A DNA stretch of 64,000 nt from Scytonema millei VB511283 (lineage in GTDB: Bacteria > Cyanobacteriota > Cyanobacteriia > Cyanobacteriales > Chroococcidiopsidaceae), in contig NZ_JTJC03000003.1 of the NCBI RefSeq assembly GCF_000817735.3, positions 1-64,000 of the forward strand, written 5' to 3'. Below the pieces are notes generated by a model. It was not told the DNA's origin. It saw only the letters and a list, made by a program, of their open reading frames with translations, and did not search any database. Shown piece after piece: positions 9,168 to 18,138 of this stretch (position 1 is its first letter; every line of letters begins with the position of its first letter). The position numbers and the translations under genes were made by a program.

Positions 9168-10896
9168 AAGCCTCTTGCTTCACAAAAACTCCACCTGCAT
9201 GGATATGTTTATGGCACGCAACGTGCAAATGCACGAGGTTGTCGATTGAGTCGGTGCCACCTTCTTTCATGCTTTTGAGATGGTGAATGTGTAGTTTCTC
9301 ACCGTTAAGCAGATGCTCTCCACAGATTGGGCATTTCCATTTCTGGTTTTCTGCCACTTTTCTGAGTTTTGAGCCGTTTTCCCACCGGACTTTGCCCAGT
9401 TTAGTGAGGCGTTTTAGCCAGTATGATTTTAAGCTAGGGTCATCTAGAGAGGCGGTTCCTTCGACTTTTACATGCCGTTCGATGGGGATCGTTGCGGCTT
9501 GTAGCAAGTAAATGAAGGTTGGTTCTCCTTGTCTATCACGCGCTTTAGCGAAAAATCTCCATTTTCGGTTTTGATGAGTGCGGAAGTATTTCTTCTGTAC
9601 CCAGTGTCGACCTTTATTTGGATGTCTTCGTTTTGCCCAGCGCCATAGTGCCTTCCATACTTCTTTGTCGAAGTAAGACATGACCCGTTTGCTGCTGCCG
9701 ATGCGGTAATAGTTTCCGAATCCCCGGATAATTGGATTGAGGTAGTTAATTAGCATTTCAGGACTGATTTGTTGGTGATTTTTCAGCCAAGTTCTGATTT
9801 CCCTTAACTTATGGAGAACTTTCTCTTTTTCAGGCATTTCCAAAGTTTTTCCCTTGAATTGTCTGATAGTGAATCCCAGAAAGTTTACGCCATCATTGAT
9901 ATTTTTGATGTTTGTCTTTTCTAGGTTTAGTTCCAACCCTCTTTCCCATAACCATCGTTGAATCGCGGGAACAATCGTCTCAATATCGTTCTTGTTCGTC
10001 GCAGTAATTAGAAAATCATCGGCATAACGAATATAACCGTATGCGTTGGATTTTTTATTCCTGTTTCTCACTTTCCCCCGACTTTTATCAAAGAATGGGG
10101 CTGGTTTGACTTTTTGATATCGAGACAAGAGTTCTTCTAATCCAGTCAGGGCAATATTCGCTAAAAGCGGGGAGCAAATCCCACCTTGAGCTGTGCCTTT
10201 CAACGTTGGATAGAAGATTTCGGATTCTACATAGCCTGCTTTCAGCCATTGTTTGACCAACTCTCTGCCTGGTATTGTCCCAAGAGCTTTGAGAATGGAT
10301 TCATGACTGATATTGTCAAACGCACTCTTGATGTCCGCATCCAGAATCCAGCTGTCATGTCCTTTTCTTAGCCGATTGTGACATTGGACAAGGGCATCAT
10401 GACAGCTTCTGCCGGGGCGAAAGCCGTAGCTGTTTGCTTCAAAACGAGCTTCCCAGCTAGGTTCAAGCGCATTTTTGACCATTGCTTGTGCGACGCGATC
10501 TTGCAGAACAGGAATTCCGAGTGGTCTTTGTTTTCCATTAGCTTTTGGAATATATATCCGTTTGGTTGGGCGGACTTTCCACAGCGTGTATTCCTGCATC
10601 TGGTGAACTAATTTCACTCGGTCACTAGGGGTTAATGCCTTTTGACCATCTATCCCAGCTGTTTTCTTGCCGTGATTTTCTAGAGTGACTCTTCGCACGG
10701 ATTGTAGCAGGTTAGAGTAACTGCGTAGCATCAGTTTTGTCAGGCTTCTCACCTGGTTCCACCGATGATTCTGTGTTGCACGATAAATCCGCTGTCTCAG
10801 GTTTTTCACTCGCTTTTTGATTGGCTTCCATTGAATGGCTGTCCAATCTGTCAGCGGTTCCTTAGCTCCGATTTCAAGTTTGAATCTATCTTTCAC
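9166..10896 (-). CDS. ltrA: Group II intron reverse transcriptase/maturase with HNH endonuclease
   Basis: 576 residues. An N-terminal RT0-like segment is followed by RT motifs: [11 protein letters not shown], the catalytic YADD in RYADDFLI (about 290), the [14 protein letters not shown] loop (about 235) and NLEKT. A maturase X domain follows (about 370-470). The C terminus is an HNH nuclease zinc motif ([21 protein letters not shown]). The protein splices the intron RNA and supports retrohoming, with the HNH domain cutting the second target strand. All catalytic residues I can check are intact, so the element may be active. Confidence 0.95.
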   Translation of the reverse strand: MKDRFKLEIGAKEPLTDWTAIQWKPIKKRVKNLRQRIYRATQNHRWNQVRSLTKLMLRSYSNLLQSVRRVTLENHGKKTAGIDGQKALTPSDRVKLVHQMQEYTLWKVRPTKRIYIPKANGKQRPLGIPVLQDRVAQAMVKNALEPSWEARFEANSYGFRPGRSCHDALVQCHNRLRKGHDSWILDADIKSAFDNISHESILKALGTIPGRELVKQWLKAGYVESEIFYPTLKGTAQGGICSPLLANIALTGLEELLSRYQKVKPAPFFDKSRGKVRNRNKKSNAYGYIRYADDFLITATNKNDIETIVPAIQRWLWERGLELNLEKTNIKNINDGVNFLGFTIRQFKGKTLEMPEKEKVLHKLREIRTWLKNHQQISPEMLINYLNPIIRGFGNYYRIGSSKRVMSYFDKEVWKALWRWAKRRHPNKGRHWVQKKYFRTHQNRKWRFFAKARDRQGEPTFIYLLQAATIPIERHVKVEGTASLDDPSLKSYWLKRLTKLGKVRWENGSKLRKVAENQKWKCPICGEHLLNGEKLHIHHLKSMKEGGTDSIDNLVHLHVACHKHIHAGGVFVKQEA

Positions 10897-11516
10897 TAGG
10901 GTTCAATTCCTTTTCTTTGGCTTATCGTTCGAGACCAACGGGAAGTCTGCCACCTTTCGGTGTGAGGCAAAGTTTGAACCTCTATCTTTTGCATTATCAA
11001 GAGCATTTGCTTTTTCCCGTTTCCTTTACCCGCTAGGTGGTTCTGTCTCCCTTGCGGTTGACTTACTCAAAGATTCGACCATCCTTCGAGAACCCATCGG
11101 GCTTACCCTTTTCATTGCGCTCTACATTCGCTTTGGACTTAGGTGCCAACTATATTCCGGTGAGACTTGAGACCTGCTTGTTCGCTACTTCGACAACCAG
11201 CGAACCTCTTCTGGGACTCTTTCGAGTGTTTCAGTTTGCTCACGTACCTTTTGGTTCAGGTGTAACAACCTCCTTTCACCTGTTAATCAATAACGGAACT
11301 TACGTTGATTCACAAATATTCACCTTATCCAGCTTTCCCTTGCCTTACCACCCTTAGAGGTTAAAGATGATTCAGGCTTTTGTGCCTTGCGCTCCATCAG
11401 TTTCATTACTTACTGCTGATGTAGGCGGGGTCAGCGACCCTTTTACAGGGGAATATGGGGCAGGAACCCAGAGGGAAGACGGCTTCCCAGTAAAGACGCA
11501 ACGCTTAAGGTCGCGC

Positions 11517-11794
11517 GTCGAAATCGATTTGGTTTTAGATCTCAAATTATTTCGAGCCTGAAATTTTAGAATCTTTGCACAGTAAGAGCTTTAGACTACA
11601 TCACATTCACCGAATTTATCTGTAAATTCGCTCTTGCCCTTATGCTGCTTCAGTTTTCAAACATTGGATCGCGCAGGGTTTGAGATCCTAAACCATTTTG
11701 CACCATGATACACTTCCGATCGGCGTGTAAATCGGTAAGAGTTTCTGGAGCGGATAAAAGTGTAATCATAATGGGTGTAAATTCTTTAACGGCT
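11517..11794. other. Intergenic flank of the intron
   Basis: No convincing long gene. On the minus strand ATG at about 11771 opens a 39-codon frame ending near 11653 (starts MITLLSAPE) downstream of the promoter at 11854-11882. It lacks a clear ribosome site, so I do not call it. Confidence 0.4.
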
Positions 11795-11818
11795 AGGCGG
11801 ATGCGAACCGCCTTTTTT
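11795..11818 (+). terminator. Rho-independent terminator
   Basis: Stem AGGCGG/CCGCCT with a 7-nt loop followed by a T run. There is no plus-strand gene just upstream, so it may end a short non-coding transcript from about 11.7 kb. Confidence 0.6.
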
Positions 11819-11853
11819 ACTAGCCTTTTTTGTTGCTTTACGCTTATAATTCT

Positions 11854-11882
11854 ATATTATACATTGTTTTATAGATTGTCAA
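11854..11882 (-). promoter_or_regulatory. Sigma-70-type promoter, copy 1, with operator-like motif in the spacer
   Basis: On the minus strand TTGACA (11877-11882), a 17-bp spacer and TAATAT (11854-11859). The spacer carries CTATAAAACAATGT, which is repeated at 11892-11905 (plus strand) and in the promoter at 12332-12360. It reads leftward into DNA without a clear gene. Confidence 0.6.
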
Positions 11883-11905
11883 GCGTTTTTTCTATAAAAC
11901 AATGT
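11861..11905. repeat. Inverted pair of CTATAAAACAATGT
   Basis: Two perfect 14-bp copies in opposite orientation (11861-11874 minus, 11892-11905 plus) are separated by 17 bp. A dimeric DNA-binding protein binding both sites would cover the -35 region of the minus-strand promoter. Confidence 0.65.
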
Positions 11906-11950
11906 ATTTTTTTGAAGAGTGCCATAACACCTGCGGCTACCCATGCAACC

Positions 11951-11980
11951 AAAAGCCCTCTCAGAATCGAGAGGGCTTTT
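11951..11980. terminator. Bidirectional terminator hairpin
   Basis: A perfect 12-bp stem (AAAAGCCCTCTC with GAGAGGGCTTTT) and a 6-nt loop. It lies just past the stop of the minus-strand gene at 11996 and most likely terminates it. Confidence 0.8.
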
Positions 11981-11995
11981 GGTATTAGACATAAG

Positions 11996-12253
11996 TTAAG
12001 GAGTGATGTCGTTAGGAGATCTAGGAGATAAAATTTCTTGTCCGCGACCAATCTTCTCTAAATAATCAGAAATACTACCGTATCCAGCTGCTTTAATCGC
12101 CGCCACTGCACCTTTCCAGCCTGTTTCAGTCACCGTCAGCGTTCGCTGCACTTTGGGTTCCCCATAAACTTGTTTGCTGCTCGGTCTGCCTTCGTGGATC
12201 AGATTCTTAAGAGAGTTAGGGTTTTTTTGCTGTTTTGCTCTAGGCACATTCAC
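11996..12253 (-). CDS. Small basic protein, possible DNA-binding regulator
   Basis: Not firmly recognised. Counted from GTG at 12253 (VNVPRAKQQ) it has 85 codons; an extension to a far upstream ATG at 12310 is possible but starts inside a region that looks like promoter. The N-terminal part is Lys/Arg/Gln-rich and the end (TETGWKGAVAAIKAAGYGS) is of a kind I associate with small cyanobacterial proteins predicted to be ribbon-helix-helix-like regulators. Its gene lies between two copies of the CTATAAAACAATGT promoter motif and is followed by a strong terminator. It is a natural candidate to bind that motif, but this is inference only. Confidence 0.55.
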   Translation of the reverse strand: MNVPRAKQQKNPNSLKNLIHEGRPSSKQVYGEPKVQRTLTVTETGWKGAVAAIKAAGYGSISDYLEKIGRGQEILSPRSPNDITP

Positions 12254-12331
12254 TCCCAATTCCTGTCTTTTCCTTTCCTTTACTAATATAAGCCTTTTTC
12301 TAAAAAACACTGTGTTTTGGCGATATCAGTC

Positions 12332-12360
12332 TTGACAGCCTATAAAACAATGTGTAATAT
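12332..12360 (+). promoter_or_regulatory. Sigma-70-type promoter, copy 2, with operator-like motif
   Basis: TTGACA (12332-12337), a 17-bp spacer holding CTATAAAACAATGT, and TAATAT (12355-12360). It matches copy 1 at all but a few bases. It faces the small gene at 12474, leaving a leader of about 105 nt. Confidence 0.7.
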
Positions 12361-12473
12361 AGATAATATAGATAGGTCGAGAAAGCGAAGAGATTTAGCA
12401 TTAATCGCATAGATATAAACGACACGTAGCTCGTCTTTCTTGATTTTGTAATTTCTTGTATCTCGTGCAGACT

Positions 12474-12749
12474 ATGAACGTCACTACTATTGCATTCACA
12501 AGCTCCACACCTGAAGTGCCACAATACGTTTTTGGCGATCGCGTTGCCGTAACAGATACGTGCGAACCGCAAGATTGGGCAACAGGTCGAGTCGTAGGTT
12601 TACGCATTGACGAAGTATATCAGCCTGGTTGGTGGTATACAGTTCAATTGGATTTACCGAATGGTTTTGCTGAAGAGTACATACAAACAGATCTAGTACC
12701 AGAAGTTCAAATTTCCGCCCTACAAGAGCAATGGCGGTTAGAAGCCTAA
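12474..12749 (+). CDS. Small hypothetical protein
   Basis: 91 residues from ATG 12474; a TTG 18 bases upstream is less likely. Acidic and aromatic, with YVFGDRVAVTD near the start and WWYTVQLDLPNG further on, suggesting a small all-beta fold. I do not recognise a function. It has its own promoter at 12332-12360 and is followed by the GIY-YIG gene after 43 bp. Confidence 0.6.
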   Translation: MNVTTIAFTSSTPEVPQYVFGDRVAVTDTCEPQDWATGRVVGLRIDEVYQPGWWYTVQLDLPNGFAEEYIQTDLVPEVQISALQEQWRLEA

Positions 12750-12792
12750 TTTACAGCTAATGTCTCACCTGAGTATTTGAGTGAAGAACACT

Positions 12793-13071
12793 ATGAGCTA
12801 CATATATTTGATTTGCTTCAGTGCATCCATTGGGAATTCAGCCTCAAAATTTGGCTCTGCGCGTCACTACCTCGGATACACGTCAACCAGCCTCCATCAA
12901 CGTTTGGAGCAGCATAGAAGCGGTCGTGGGGCTAAAATTTGTCGCGCTGCTGCGATCGAGTATGGCAGGGAACTTAATCTCGTCCGCTATTGGCGCAATG
13001 GTACTAGAGCCTTAGAACGCGAACTCAAGCGCAGGAACAATCCGAAGGAGTGTGACCGAAATTTAATGTAG
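12793..13071 (+). CDS. GIY-YIG nuclease-family protein
   Basis: 92 residues from ATG 12793 (a GTG four codons upstream is an alternative). YIYLICF and HYLGYTS form the GIY-YIG-like strand pair; the conserved Arg is in SLHQRLEQHRSG, and the C-terminal RALERELKRRNNPKE carries the catalytic-type Glu. Stand-alone proteins of this size resemble the UvrC N-terminal domain or YhbQ-like family and are nucleases of unclear role. Neighbours are accessory, which fits a mobile or defence origin, but that is inference. Confidence 0.75.
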   Translation: MSYIYLICFSASIGNSASKFGSARHYLGYTSTSLHQRLEQHRSGRGAKICRAAAIEYGRELNLVRYWRNGTRALERELKRRNNPKECDRNLM

Positions 13072-13157
13072 AGATTCAGTAAGAATAAAACCATAGCGAT
13101 TAATTTTTGACCAGAATTGCTGCCATCGACCTGAAGTGTAAGTTAAGGTTCGCAAAC

Positions 13158-13834
13158 CAGCCCTTTCAAGGTGACTTAGAGGAGGGATGCAAGAATAGCA
13201 GAGGAGTTCTTTCGAGTCGAGGAAGCCCAATGCTAAGTTCCCTGTTTGAGCGGTTCGTGGAAAAAAGCCCAGTCAGCGTGATGATGCGCGGGTTGATGGA
13301 ACGGGTGTTTGCTCCTGAGTCGCTGAATGAATTATTCCAGACCACCGCCCGTGTGCAGTACACCAAAGAGTTGCTCTTTTCCGATTTAGTCGAGTTGATG
13401 GTGCCCGTGGTATGTGGGCTGCAACCGTCGGTGCGAGCGTCTTATCAAGACCAAGCAGAAGCGATGCCTGCGAGTTTGAGTTTAGTCTGTCTGAATCTGC
13501 TGTCAGTTCTACGGGCTGCTTTAGCCAGCGTGCATGGCGTTGACAAAATTGAAGCGAGTCTACCGGACTACTATCTGGTCAATCAGATTCAATCCGTCTA
13601 TGGCGGCATGATGATTGCGATTGCACCGGCACACTGGCAAGTGTTTCAGAGTTTAACCCTGGCAGAATTCGCAGCGTTGCTTCAACAACTGGCTCAAAAG
13701 GTGCAACTCTCGAAGTTGCTCAAAGCCACTCGTTCTCCCAAGAAGAAACAATCTGCCCGCATTAAGGATCGGCATCCGCATCGGGCGACTGCTCGATTGC
13801 TAAACAATTCCCCTACTACACCTTGAAAGGGCTG
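13158..13834 (+). mobile_element. Internally deleted IS4-type element with intact ends
   Basis: Perfect 16-bp terminal inverted repeats: CAGCCCTTTCAAGGTG at 13158-13173 and its complement at 13819-13834. Only 677 bp long, about half of a normal element. I see no clear target duplication. It could be moved by a full-length relative elsewhere in the genome. Confidence 0.72.
13230..13826 (+). pseudogene. IS4-family transposase with central deletion
   Basis: About 198 codons from ATG 13230. The N-terminal part (MLSSLFERFVEKSPVSVMMR...) and the C-terminal part (RAALASVHGVDKIEAS, GGMMIAIAP, WQVFQSL) match the two ends of IS4-type transposases, but the middle region with the catalytic DDE residues is absent. 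The parts are joined in one frame near PASLSLVCLNLL. The product cannot catalyse transposition and could at most bind ends. Confidence 0.75.
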
Positions 13835-13973
13835 ATGATTGAGACCTATCACCGTGTATTTTGAGCATAGGTCTCTTTTTTCTTTTTGGCTCATCTCCCA
13901 CCGTCGAACTCACGTAGAAAAAGGCTTTGGCGTGTCAGCTTGCCGATTTGCAGTTGCTTAATTAGGAGATATT

Positions 13974-15053
13974 ATGACTAGCACGATTGCTTCTCCAACC
14001 GAAACACACTTAGTTATTCCCAAACGGGGAATGCCCGTGACCATCATTACTGGTTTTTTAGGCAGCGGCAAAACGACTTTATTGAACTACATTTTGAGCA
14101 ATTGCCAAGATTTGAAGGTGGCAGTTTTAGTCAACGAGTTTGGCGATATCAATATCGATAGCCAATTATTGGTATCGATGGATGAAGACATGGTGGAACT
14201 CAGTAATGGTTGTATTTGCTGCACGATTAACGACGGGTTGGTAGATGCAGTTTACCGAGTGCTGGAGCGGAGCGATCGCGTAGACTACATGGTAATTGAA
14301 ACTACAGGTGTTGCCGATCCATTACCAATTATCCTGACGTTTTTGGGGACAGAATTACGGGATTTAACTCGCTTGGATTCAATTGTAACTGTTGTGGATG
14401 CCCAGACATTTACACCGGAGCATTTTGAGAGCGAAGCGGCATTGAAACAGATTACCTATGCAGATATGACTTTGCTAAACAAAACAGATCTCGCGGCTCC
14501 AGAGAAGGTGAAGGATTTAGAGGCGTATATCAATACGGTAAAAGTGGGAGCCAGAATTCTTCATACTCAATATGGTCAAGCGCCATTGCCACTGATTTTG
14601 GATGCCCAGTTGACTCAGCCAGAAGCATACCGAAAATTGCTGGATGAAGAAGAGACATCTGCACGCGAGGAGCATTCCGAGCATCATCACCACGAGCATC
14701 ATCACCACGAGCATCATCACGACGAACACCATCACCACGAGCATCACCATCACCATTCCCACCACTTAGAAAACGATGGATTTGTATCGGTATCGTTTGA
14801 GAGCGATCGCCCAATGGATGTCAAAAAATTTGAATCTTTTTTGCAAGAGCAGTTACCTAAGGATGTATTTCGCGCCAAAGGCATTCTCTGGTTTACAGAT
14901 AGCGATTTGCGTAACATTTTTCAACTGAGCGGCCCCCGTTTTGACTTGCAAGGAGAAGAGTGGCGCACCCCACCCAAAAACCAGATTGTTTTTATCGGGC
15001 GCAATCTCGATGCAGATGAAATCAAGCACAATCTGACTTGCTGCCTTGCCTGA
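13974..15053 (+). CDS. CobW/COG0523-family metallochaperone GTPase
   Basis: 359 residues. The G3E P-loop GFLGSGKTT (about 27-35), the metal-binding NGCICC motif, Walker B ETTG and NKTD are all present, followed by the CobW C-terminal domain (about 270-355). Between them is a loop of about 35 residues built from (E/D)HHHH units, a likely Zn or Ni/Co binding store. COG0523 proteins deliver metals to target enzymes in a GTP-dependent way; which metal cannot be told from sequence, but the His tract and absence of cobalamin genes favour zinc. The ATG has a good AGGAG at 13964-13968. Confidence 0.93.
   Translation: MTSTIASPTETHLVIPKRGMPVTIITGFLGSGKTTLLNYILSNCQDLKVAVLVNEFGDINIDSQLLVSMDEDMVELSNGCICCTINDGLVDAVYRVLERSDRVDYMVIETTGVADPLPIILTFLGTELRDLTRLDSIVTVVDAQTFTPEHFESEAALKQITYADMTLLNKTDLAAPEKVKDLEAYINTVKVGARILHTQYGQAPLPLILDAQLTQPEAYRKLLDEEETSAREEHSEHHHHEHHHHEHHHDEHHHHEHHHHHSHHLENDGFVSVSFESDRPMDVKKFESFLQEQLPKDVFRAKGILWFTDSDLRNIFQLSGPRFDLQGEEWRTPPKNQIVFIGRNLDADEIKHNLTCCLA
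14671..14762. repeat. His-codon microsatellite in CobW gene
   Basis: Imperfect 15-bp units (GAGCATCATCACCAC) in tandem encode EHHHH repeats. Length could vary by slippage in steps of five residues without breaking the frame. Confidence 0.8.
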
Positions 15054-15613
15054 AACTGGTTGTGCCCTACAGAAGCGTGGATAGGTAGCAATGTCACTCC
15101 AAGTCCAAGGTCGCTCAGCTAAGGCGACCCGCTGTGCTGCTGTGGTTCCCAAATAGGAATGCAGACCATAAGAACAAGCTTTAAAGTCACTTCGGTCTGC
15201 TCCCATAGCTTACTAAATTTATTCTGTCGTCGATGCAGTCCGTCCAGTTTGCTGTCGTAGAATAGCTTTGGTACGCTCCAATCGTTGCGTCAAAACTTTA
15301 CTAATGTAATGGTCGACTTCCGCGCGTTAGAACTCGCTCATATCCTGACCAGCCATCAGTCCCCCACTCCTTACACTGCTCACAGTCAACTACACTTCGT
15401 TCAGTCTAGCAGTCCCACACTTCCACCCCGCACAACCCACTGAGAGATGGTTCTTGGGGATATCAAGCAGAAAGCCTTTGTCTATATTTCTAATAGCAAT
15501 TTTCGATTGTATGCGTGACACGGGTAGGGGCGCACAGCCGTGCGCCCCTACGGACGTGTATTTTACCCAATTGAAAACCGCTTTAAAACATTTAACGCCT
15601 GCGATCGCTATTA
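15054..15613. other. Intergenic, possible gene remnants
   Basis: No intact gene. The minus strand has short coding-like stretches (for example YGLHSYLGTTAAQRVAL around 15130-15175) broken by stops, which I cannot assign. The palindromic repeat at 15524-15551 lies at the right. Confidence 0.4.
15524..15551. repeat. Dispersed palindrome GTAGGGGCGCACAG...
   Basis: A 28-bp near-perfect palindrome starting GTAGGGGCGCAC. Relatives occur at 31219-31246 and 63739-63766 with compensating changes (CGCAC to CGTAC with matching partner), which suggests that the hairpin itself is conserved. Confidence 0.75.
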
Positions 15614-16519
15614 TTAATTTAGCTCTAGAGAAACATCATTATGGCAACTGTATACTTGGTGAGCCTGATAAAACCATTCAAAGAATCTACTTAAGCTTTG
15701 CTGTTTTCGTTGAACTTCAGCTTTGTTGTCAGCGAAACAATCAACCTCCTCTAAAAATACTTTAGTTGCGTGTAAGCATAAATGGCTGGCATCACGTAAC
15801 TGTTGAAAATCAATTTTCTTTAGCTCTGATTGCCGACTACGAATAGCATTGAAGTAATTGATCCGAACGTCTAGCCAGCTCCCCGGTGTAATCTTGTGTA
15901 CCATTTGCCGCGCTGGATTGCTGAGAAAATCTAATCCCATTGATGCTGCACGTTGATTAGTCATATCAAATGTTTCTAAGTTCCACAAATCTACTGTTAA
16001 GTTGGGAAGCTGGCAATTGGTTGCTAGTAGTTCGGATTTAGACATAAAAGTCTTCAACCATTCACACAGCAGCGCCAATTCTAAATTATTAGAAACTGGT
16101 TGTAATTGTGCTTCTATTTTCTGTAATAAAATAGAAGCTTGACCAATTGAACCAGATACATATTCGTCAAAAATCTGACGTTCTGAGTTTTCTAATAAAT
16201 ATACGAGCGTAATTGCTGCTGAATATAAATGTTCAATTAAAACTTGACTGCCAACACGTTCGCGGTGTATTTCCAGTAGGACATAAGAGTAATAGCTTTG
16301 AATCATTTTAGAAAATAAACTGACTATAGCTATAGCGTAAGGCTCGGTAGACATATTGAAAATTGAGGCACTTAAAAGCTGAATATCTTGTAGATAACTA
16401 TATAAAGTTTGAGCGGTTTGAAAAAAAGCATGACTGAAACTCAGTTCAGTTTTATCAAGTGTATGAATGAGTGGCAGAGTAATTTTTTCTTCTGAATTGC
16501 TAGAAAAATTTTGTTGCAT
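15614..16519 (-). CDS. Hypothetical protein, all-alpha
   Basis: 301 residues from ATG 16519, with TATCCTCC just upstream of the start on the plus strand (GGAGGATA on the coding strand). Mostly helical, with no membrane segment or known motif; the general look (HLYSAAITLVYLLEN, MVHKITPGSWLDVRIN) is like DUF5677-type proteins of unknown role, which I offer weakly. It is isolated, with long AT-rich DNA upstream. Confidence 0.65.
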   Translation of the reverse strand: MQQNFSSNSEEKITLPLIHTLDKTELSFSHAFFQTAQTLYSYLQDIQLLSASIFNMSTEPYAIAIVSLFSKMIQSYYSYVLLEIHRERVGSQVLIEHLYSAAITLVYLLENSERQIFDEYVSGSIGQASILLQKIEAQLQPVSNNLELALLCEWLKTFMSKSELLATNCQLPNLTVDLWNLETFDMTNQRAASMGLDFLSNPARQMVHKITPGSWLDVRINYFNAIRSRQSELKKIDFQQLRDASHLCLHATKVFLEEVDCFADNKAEVQRKQQSLSRFFEWFYQAHQVYSCHNDVSLELN

Positions 16520-17191
16520 TTATCCTCCAAAAAATCATGAATTCAAAGAGAGCTTTGGTTTTGATGTCACTTGAAATTTCGATTTTCGATGATTAAAAGA
16601 AGTTTTCCACGCTCAGTCAAATCTTTGGAATTCATAGTAATATAAATGACGATCGCGAGTGTGGTAGCTTATAATCTTATTTTTTTAGCAAGATTCAAAC
16701 CGATAGTTAACAACCCAACTGTCCTCAAATCACTAATACTAGAAATGTCCGCCGACAGCTTTTCTATCGCAATTTTGCTCGAAAGAACACAGGTTATAGA
16801 AAAAACTTATTATTGAGCCACAACTTAAAAACTGAGACTGTTGCATCATGCTGCCTTATCTCCTTTTCAGGCTGACTGAGGTTAGCAGAGAGAGTTAAGT
16901 ATGATTTCTGGTGCCATCACATCTATACTCCGGTCAAATTAAAATCTTGTCAATTCAGTGTTAGTGCCGTCATTTGTCAATTTAGTAAAGTTCAGAAAAG
17001 TTCTGGAGTTACGATTCTTTTCTATTAAGAAAGATTTTTTTTAATAACAAACGCGGTTTGGAATACTGAATTTGCAGTAGCTTTTGTTGTGAATTTAGCC
17101 TGTAGTCAGCAAATTAAGTTGCTTGCCTTGTTTGAGAATAAATGAATCCTATTCCTAGTAACTTGCATTAGTGGTTTATTGGTGTAAAGTG
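16520..17191. other. AT-rich intergenic region
   Basis: About 670 bp without a plausible gene. It must contain promoters for both flanking divergent genes, but none stands out clearly. Confidence 0.5.
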
Positions 17192-17776
17192 ATGAGCTAT
17201 GTCCAGCCTATTTGTCGCAACCGAAAAGATGTAACGATATCTCCAGCGATCCCAACTAAATTACAGTTTCAACGCCGCGATCGCCTACCAGAAAATAAAG
17301 AAGTTTTATGGCAAATTGAATCCGGGGTTGTCCGCAGCATCACTTGGAGTCAAGAGGGCGAGTTGGTTTGTCTGGGGTACTGGGGAGTGGGAGATGTTGT
17401 CGGACATGCACTATCACGAGTGCAGCCCTACGAAATCCACTGTTTGACAAATGTAGAAGTCAGTCGCTGGAACCGCAATCAGTGGGCGCATTTAACAGAT
17501 GCGATCGTTCACCACCAGCAACAAACTGAAGAACTATTGAGCATCATTCATATCAATCCTATATCTCAAAAATTGTGGCAGCTACTCGTGTGGTTGAGTC
17601 AAAAATTCGGTTGCAAAGTTGACAACGGGCAGACGCTTGAGCTACCACTCACCCATCAGCAGTTGGCTCAAACGTTGGGTACGAGCCGAGTGACAGTAAC
17701 CAGAGTTCTCCAGCAGTTAGAAGCAGAGGGAAAAATCCGACGGCAGCGGCGGCGACTCGTCGTGACAACGACTTGA
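17192..17776 (+). CDS. Crp/Fnr-family transcriptional regulator
   Basis: 194 residues from ATG 17192 (a GTG seven codons upstream is the alternative). An N-terminal cNMP-like beta-barrel (about 15-105: GVVRSITWSQEGELV, GYWGVGDVVGH) has no obvious cyclic-nucleotide pocket, and the C-terminal winged helix carries LTHQQLAQTLGTSRVTVTRVLQQLE as recognition helix. The fold is short of Cys clusters, so Fe-S sensing is unlikely. Its stop codon overlaps the -35 box of the arsR-type promoter that follows. Confidence 0.88.
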   Translation: MSYVQPICRNRKDVTISPAIPTKLQFQRRDRLPENKEVLWQIESGVVRSITWSQEGELVCLGYWGVGDVVGHALSRVQPYEIHCLTNVEVSRWNRNQWAHLTDAIVHHQQQTEELLSIIHINPISQKLWQLLVWLSQKFGCKVDNGQTLELPLTHQQLAQTLGTSRVTVTRVLQQLEAEGKIRRQRRRLVVTTT

Positions 17777-17800
17777 CATGCAACCAATTAGTTGCATAAT
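17773..17800 (+). promoter_or_regulatory. Promoter with ArsR-type operator between -35 and -10
   Basis: TTGACA (17773-17778), a 16-bp spacer and CATAAT (17795-17800). The palindrome TGCAACCAATTAGTTGCA (17779-17796) fills the spacer, so a bound dimer would block polymerase. The expected start point is within 1-3 bases of the ATG at 17809, implying a leaderless mRNA. Confidence 0.72.
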
Positions 17801-17808
17801 ATTGGAAT

Positions 17809-18138
17809 ATGGATGCAGTGTTTAAAGCCCTTGCCGATCCGAGTCGGAGAAAGTTGCTCGATCTGTTATATACCCATAACGGACAAACATTAAGCGAACT
17901 GTGCGAACACCTTGATATGACGCGGCAAGCCGTGACCAAACATCTCGCGCTGTTAGAGGCAGTGAATCTAATTGTCATCGTCTGGCACGGGCGAGAAAAA
18001 CTGCATTACCTTAACCCAGTACCGATTCAGGAGATTTACGATCGCTGGCTGAGTAAATACGAACGCCATCAACTGGACGCTTTAAGTCAGTTAAAGCGAA
18101 ATCTCGAAGGAAACACCAAGGAGACTCAACATGGATAA
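17809..18138 (+). CDS. ArsR-family winged-helix repressor
   Basis: 109 residues, typical ArsR length. The winged helix is complete (FKALADPSRRKLLDLL, LSELCEHLDMTRQAVTKHLALLE, wing VIVWHGREKLHYLN). There is no CXC or other Cys metal site, so it belongs to the non-metal group that is usually paired with an SRPBCC protein. It overlaps the next gene by 8 bp. Probably autoregulated through the palindrome in its promoter. Confidence 0.93.
   Translation: MDAVFKALADPSRRKLLDLLYTHNGQTLSELCEHLDMTRQAVTKHLALLEAVNLIVIVWHGREKLHYLNPVPIQEIYDRWLSKYERHQLDALSQLKRNLEGNTKETQHG

Larger units (their letters stand above)
9092..11516 (-). mobile_element. Group II intron with RT/maturase ORF
   Basis: A complete-looking group II intron on the minus strand. 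The 3' end is set by domains V and VI and a terminal CCCGAC (9092). The 5' end is placed at about 11516 because GCGCGACC there resembles the GUGCG-type start of bacterial introns; this boundary is less certain. About 620 nt of RNA domains I-III precede the ORF, which occupies domain IV. It inserted downstream of the kinase operon in the opposite orientation and interrupts no recognisable gene. The flank at 9037-9056 contains the palindrome CGTTCGCGAACG. Confidence 0.8.

Noticed and set aside
11705-12031. 108-codon plus-strand gene
   Set aside because: It runs through two terminators and both copies of an inverted repeat; no ribosome site and no coding character.
15054-15450. Transposase or regulator remnant on the minus strand
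   Set aside because: Short coding-like stretches exist, but I could not match them to any family with confidence.
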